Assembly: GCA_024138015.1 (NCBI GenBank)
Contig: JAMXBB010000009.1
Location: forward strand, 7,158,699 to 7,222,698
Length of the DNA stretch: 64,000 nucleotides
Reading direction: 5' to 3'
Origin: Lumnitzera littorea
Lineage: Eukaryota; Streptophyta; Magnoliopsida; Myrtales; Combretaceae
This document shows positions 61,062 to 64,000 of this stretch, piece by piece. The notes beneath the pieces were generated by a model. It was not told the DNA's origin and did no database searches. It was given only the letters and a program-made list of their open reading frames with translations. Position 1 is the stretch's first letter. Every line of letters begins with the position of its first letter. The translations under genes and the position numbers were made by a program.

Positions 61062-63081
61062 ATGGAGCCAGGACAGATTGATCCACATGTACTTACGAGG
61101 TAGGCTTGTCACTATTCACAGGTCGTCTGGGAGGATAGGGTGAGTAATGTCATTATCATTTACAACTAATTCCCTTATTAATGATGTGTTACTTGCTAAC
61201 TTAACTGAATGTTTATTTAGGAGGCGGCATATGCACTATGAATGCGGCATAGTGAGATGTCAATACGTAAGGATGAGCGGGATATCCCTATTCATCTTAA
61301 GATAGAGCCGTATATACGGGAGGTTAGGTTCTGGGGAGTTGTACAACTCCCATTTATTATGTTGGATTGGCATTTGATTATGGTACTTGTCGAGAGATGG
61401 AGGCTTGAGACATGTACGTTCCACCTATCCACTGGAGAGGCGACCATCATATTACAGGATGTTGAGGTCCAGCTTGGACTTCCAATTGAAGGGTTCGCAA
61501 TGGCGGAGTGAATAGAGAGAGATGATGAGGAGAGTTAGGTTGATGTAGGAGAGAGGTTGTTGGGCGTGAGGCCTATTCGGATGAGGAGTGTTCACTTATC
61601 TCTAATATGGTTACAGGAGTACTTCTAGATACTTCTTTATAAGGTGGACGATGAGATGGTTCGATAGTACGCGTGTGTGTATTTACTCAGGTTGATGGGA
61701 AGATTTATATTTATGGATAAATCCTCCAGCATTATGCACTTGATGTTCCTGTCATTGCTGGAGGACTTCTTAACAACTAGGCAATTTAGTTAGGGCAGCA
61801 CATGCTTAGCATGGTTGTATCGATAGCTATGCTTTGCCTCCTCATTTGATGTATATGAGTTAAGAGGGGTCGTGATTCTATTGCAAGTTTGGGCTTGGGA
61901 TAGAGTCTCGCATGTCACCCCCCTTAGTCGATATAGGTTTATTATCGATGGGGATAGGCTATTGGCAGTTAGATAGAGGGTAATACACAACACGACTTAG
62001 CATCTGATGCATGTCATAGATACGTATCGCGCAGCTTTTGACATGCAGATGACGCAGCAAGTATGATATGATAAGTTATCTTCTTTGTTGTCTTTGTCTT
62101 AACCGTAAGTGATAATCATCGTTGTTTGACTAGTTATTTAATTTTTTTTCTTTATCTTCTACCCTTTAGGTTGTTTAGGAGACTTATATAGAGGAATTGT
62201 TACAATTGTTGTTGCCTTAGTATTATATTGCCGAGTGATACATTTGGACTGCTCAGGTACCACTCATATGTTTTCACATCATTGAGTGGTGCTTTTTAGA
62301 TCATGCCGTTCGGCAGTTTATAGGATATCAGTATGTTCTACAAGAGGTCGACACCTCAGAGCAGCTCCACCAATTGGACCTTCGAGGTAGGACGGATGTT
62401 GACTAGATCAACGTACACTCTTTCTACATCCAAGCTTGGGGATAGAGATATGGATTCTTAGTACACATCCAAGATCTTGGAAGGGTCGATGAGAGCTACT
62501 GGCCGTAGTATAGATAGATCACCTGGCTTTATATTACACACCACGGAGCTGTCATTGGCCGATTGATACATACATCTGAAATCGTCCATTATTTTATTTT
62601 TCACTCGTTTATACTTACTATCATATATACCAACAATTGTTTTCTTTACTTATTTTAGGTGAACTTACTTAGGAGTGTCAGATTAGCACCTAACTATCTT
62701 ACAGCGTTGGGTATTGCAGATGGGATACTTGACTTCGTTGAGCAACATAGTGGCCTTATCCTCTACCTACAGCAATGGGGCATACATGAGCCACCTCATA
62801 TAGACCATGGTAGGGATCAAGGATCACCTGTTGATAAGGAGATGCTAGCTCCTTATACACCACCTAGGGGTAGAGCTAAAGTTCGAGGAGGTAAGGCTCG
62901 AGTGGTACATCATTGGGAAAACCTTAGTGACGATATCTCACCATATAGCCATCATTTTGTAGACCTAGAGCATATCAGTGGAGGATATAGCACACACCCT
63001 AGGTCAAGTGTTGCCTTTACTTCGAGAGCTGAATCCAGCTCCAGGCCTAGATTTAATGTATACACAACTCTCAAGTTTTAG
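61062..63081 (+). pseudogene. Plant mobile domain (PMD) protein gene, decayed
   Basis: The start MEPGQIDPHVLTR is followed by a donor GTGAGT (about 61139) and an acceptor TTTAG (about 61221). Exon 2 has the PMD core: IREVRFWGVVQLPFIMLDWH, LVERWRLETCTFHLSTGEAT and DVEVQLGLPIEG, then a stop (TGA, about 61509). Broken frames continue with FHIIEWCFLDHAVRQFIGYQ, YIQAWG and VHIQDLGRVDESYWP, then an open C-terminal exon (62659-63081: NLLRSVRLAPNYLTALGIAD, then a basic and Ser-rich tail). PMD (PF10536) proteins occur both as host genes and inside transposons. Here stops and the flanking inverted repeats indicate a dead transposon passenger. Confidence 0.75.
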
Positions 63082-63723
63082 CAACATCTTGACCTCATTA
63101 CTCCATCAACTCCTCAAAAGCGACATTTTATCACCATACAGTCATCCATAGGTAAGGCCATCACTTAGCTACATCTGGGCCATCTAACCGACCCAGTTCC
63201 TCCTAGAGAACTTAAGCTTGACAATCTACCACCTAAGCCTACTTAGACACATGCTAAATGGGGGCGTTCACTTCTTTCCCATACTATAAGGACCTTCACA
63301 CGGCGTAGGCATCAGTAGATATGTTTAGCCTATTGTTTTTGTTTTCTTTTTTATTTTTCTATTGTATTGACCTTGTCATTAACTCATTACAACTTTTCTG
63401 TATATACTGATTATTCGAAATACATTTCACTTTTCATCATATTTTACATTCAATGTATAGTTTATTTATCCTAATTTTGCAATTTACAATTACTTTTTCT
63501 TCTATTTAATCGCATGGTCATTGGATGATTATCCCATACGCTTATTTCTTCCCTAGTTGCCATATTTGTTGAGATGTTCCACCAATTGTGATTTTATATA
63601 AGGTCTTCCCCACTTGCCTTCAGTAGACTATTTTAGTAAAAATTGAACTGAAGGTGCATATACTTGATGTGCCTTCAATTATAATAAATTATATTGAAGG
63701 TATATCCACTGTATGTGCCTTCA

Positions 63724-63870
63724 GTGTAAAAAACATAAGTAATTGAAAGTGTATTTACTTGATGCACCTTTAGTATACTATATTCGTAATTTTTTTTTTA
63801 ATGAGCCCTTTTCTGTAATATTTTTCTGAAAAAGGCCCATATTCATATAAAACTCGTTTACACTATAGAT
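63724..63870 (+). repeat. Right terminal inverted repeat of the PMD element
   Basis: Inverse of the left end. It is preceded at 63646-63723 by a cluster of GAAGG.GCAT...ATGTGCCTTC palindromes. Confidence 0.75.
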
Positions 63871-64000
63871 GCTATTTTTTTTTTTTTTTATAGAAATGAC
63901 CTTTTGGTGCCTATTTTAGAAGTGATAATAATTTCCTCATCAATACATATAAAGCTACGTTTATTTATAAAGGTGTATTTATCAATAGGGTACCAAAAGA
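63871..64000. other. Right flank; no gene seen
   Basis: T-run at 63874-63889 and AT-rich sequence. A signal-peptide exon for copy B was sought on the minus strand here and not found. Confidence 0.5.

Larger units (their letters stand above)
60116..63870 (+). mobile_element. PMD-carrying DNA element with long terminal inverted repeats (MULE-like)
   Basis: About 155 bp at the left end (60116-60271) aligns with the reverse complement of the right end (63724-63870). Shared blocks include TATAGT, GAGTTTTATA.GAATA.GGG, GAAAAATATTA, and TATA.T.AAGG.(C/T)GCATCAAGTAAAT. The inside holds a decayed plant mobile domain gene and no transposase. Long TIRs with a PMD gene recall Mutator-like elements. A 9-bp target duplication was not identified, so the class is tentative. 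It sits in intron 1 of receptor-kinase copy B, about 140 nt upstream of the first malectin exon. Confidence 0.7.

Overview
The window is nuclear DNA from a flowering plant, most likely a eudicot. It is AT-rich, has spliced genes with GT-AG introns, tandem copies of a plant-specific receptor-kinase family, and a dense load of plant LTR retrotransposons, a plant LINE and a plant-mobile-domain (PMD) DNA element. The species cannot be fixed from the sequence. No rRNA, tRNA, CRISPR or bacterial-type gene was seen.

Host genes: two tandem minus-strand copies of a malectin-like leucine-rich-repeat receptor kinase (LRR-I/SIRK-FRK1-IOS1-like family). Copy A runs from 8109 leftwards off the window edge at 56. 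All exons up to the kinase activation segment can be traced, and the kinase exons look intact. The ectodomain carries two in-frame TAA codons and one decayed splice acceptor. Copy B is spread over 34854..59975. Its malectin and LRR exons (56341..59975) are separated from its transmembrane and kinase exons (34854..38878) by a complete 12.4-kb retrotransposon in an intron. A solo LTR splits the transmembrane exon, and a PMD-carrying inverted-repeat element lies in intron 1. Copy B has frameshifts, stops and damaged kinase motifs and is a clear pseudogene.

Mobile elements, left to right: a solo LTR (9703..12091, TSD TAATT); a possible MITE near 13.5-14.4 kb; LTR-like and Athila-like remnants (about 14.6-20.9 kb); a degenerate 13.4-kb Tat-lineage Ty3/gypsy element (21292..34687) with an antisense extra ORF near its 3' LTR, an LTR-like block where its protease should be, and a nested 5'-truncated LINE (31821..33411, 18-bp TSD); a solo LTR (36748..38721, TSD TAAAA); a full-length Tekay-type chromovirus (40941..53303, two 2912-bp LTRs, TSD AATTT) with an extra acidic ORF upstream of gag; and a PMD element (60116..63870) with long inverted termini rich in small palindromes.

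Together the window is a receptor-kinase tandem array being dismantled by transposons. Nonsense mutations in the retroelements and in the kinase copies fall mainly on CAA, CAG, CGA and TGG codons, as expected from C-to-T decay of methylated DNA. Short tandem duplications (8 and 20 bp) account for some of the frameshifts. The stretches between these features are AT-rich and show no convincing genes.
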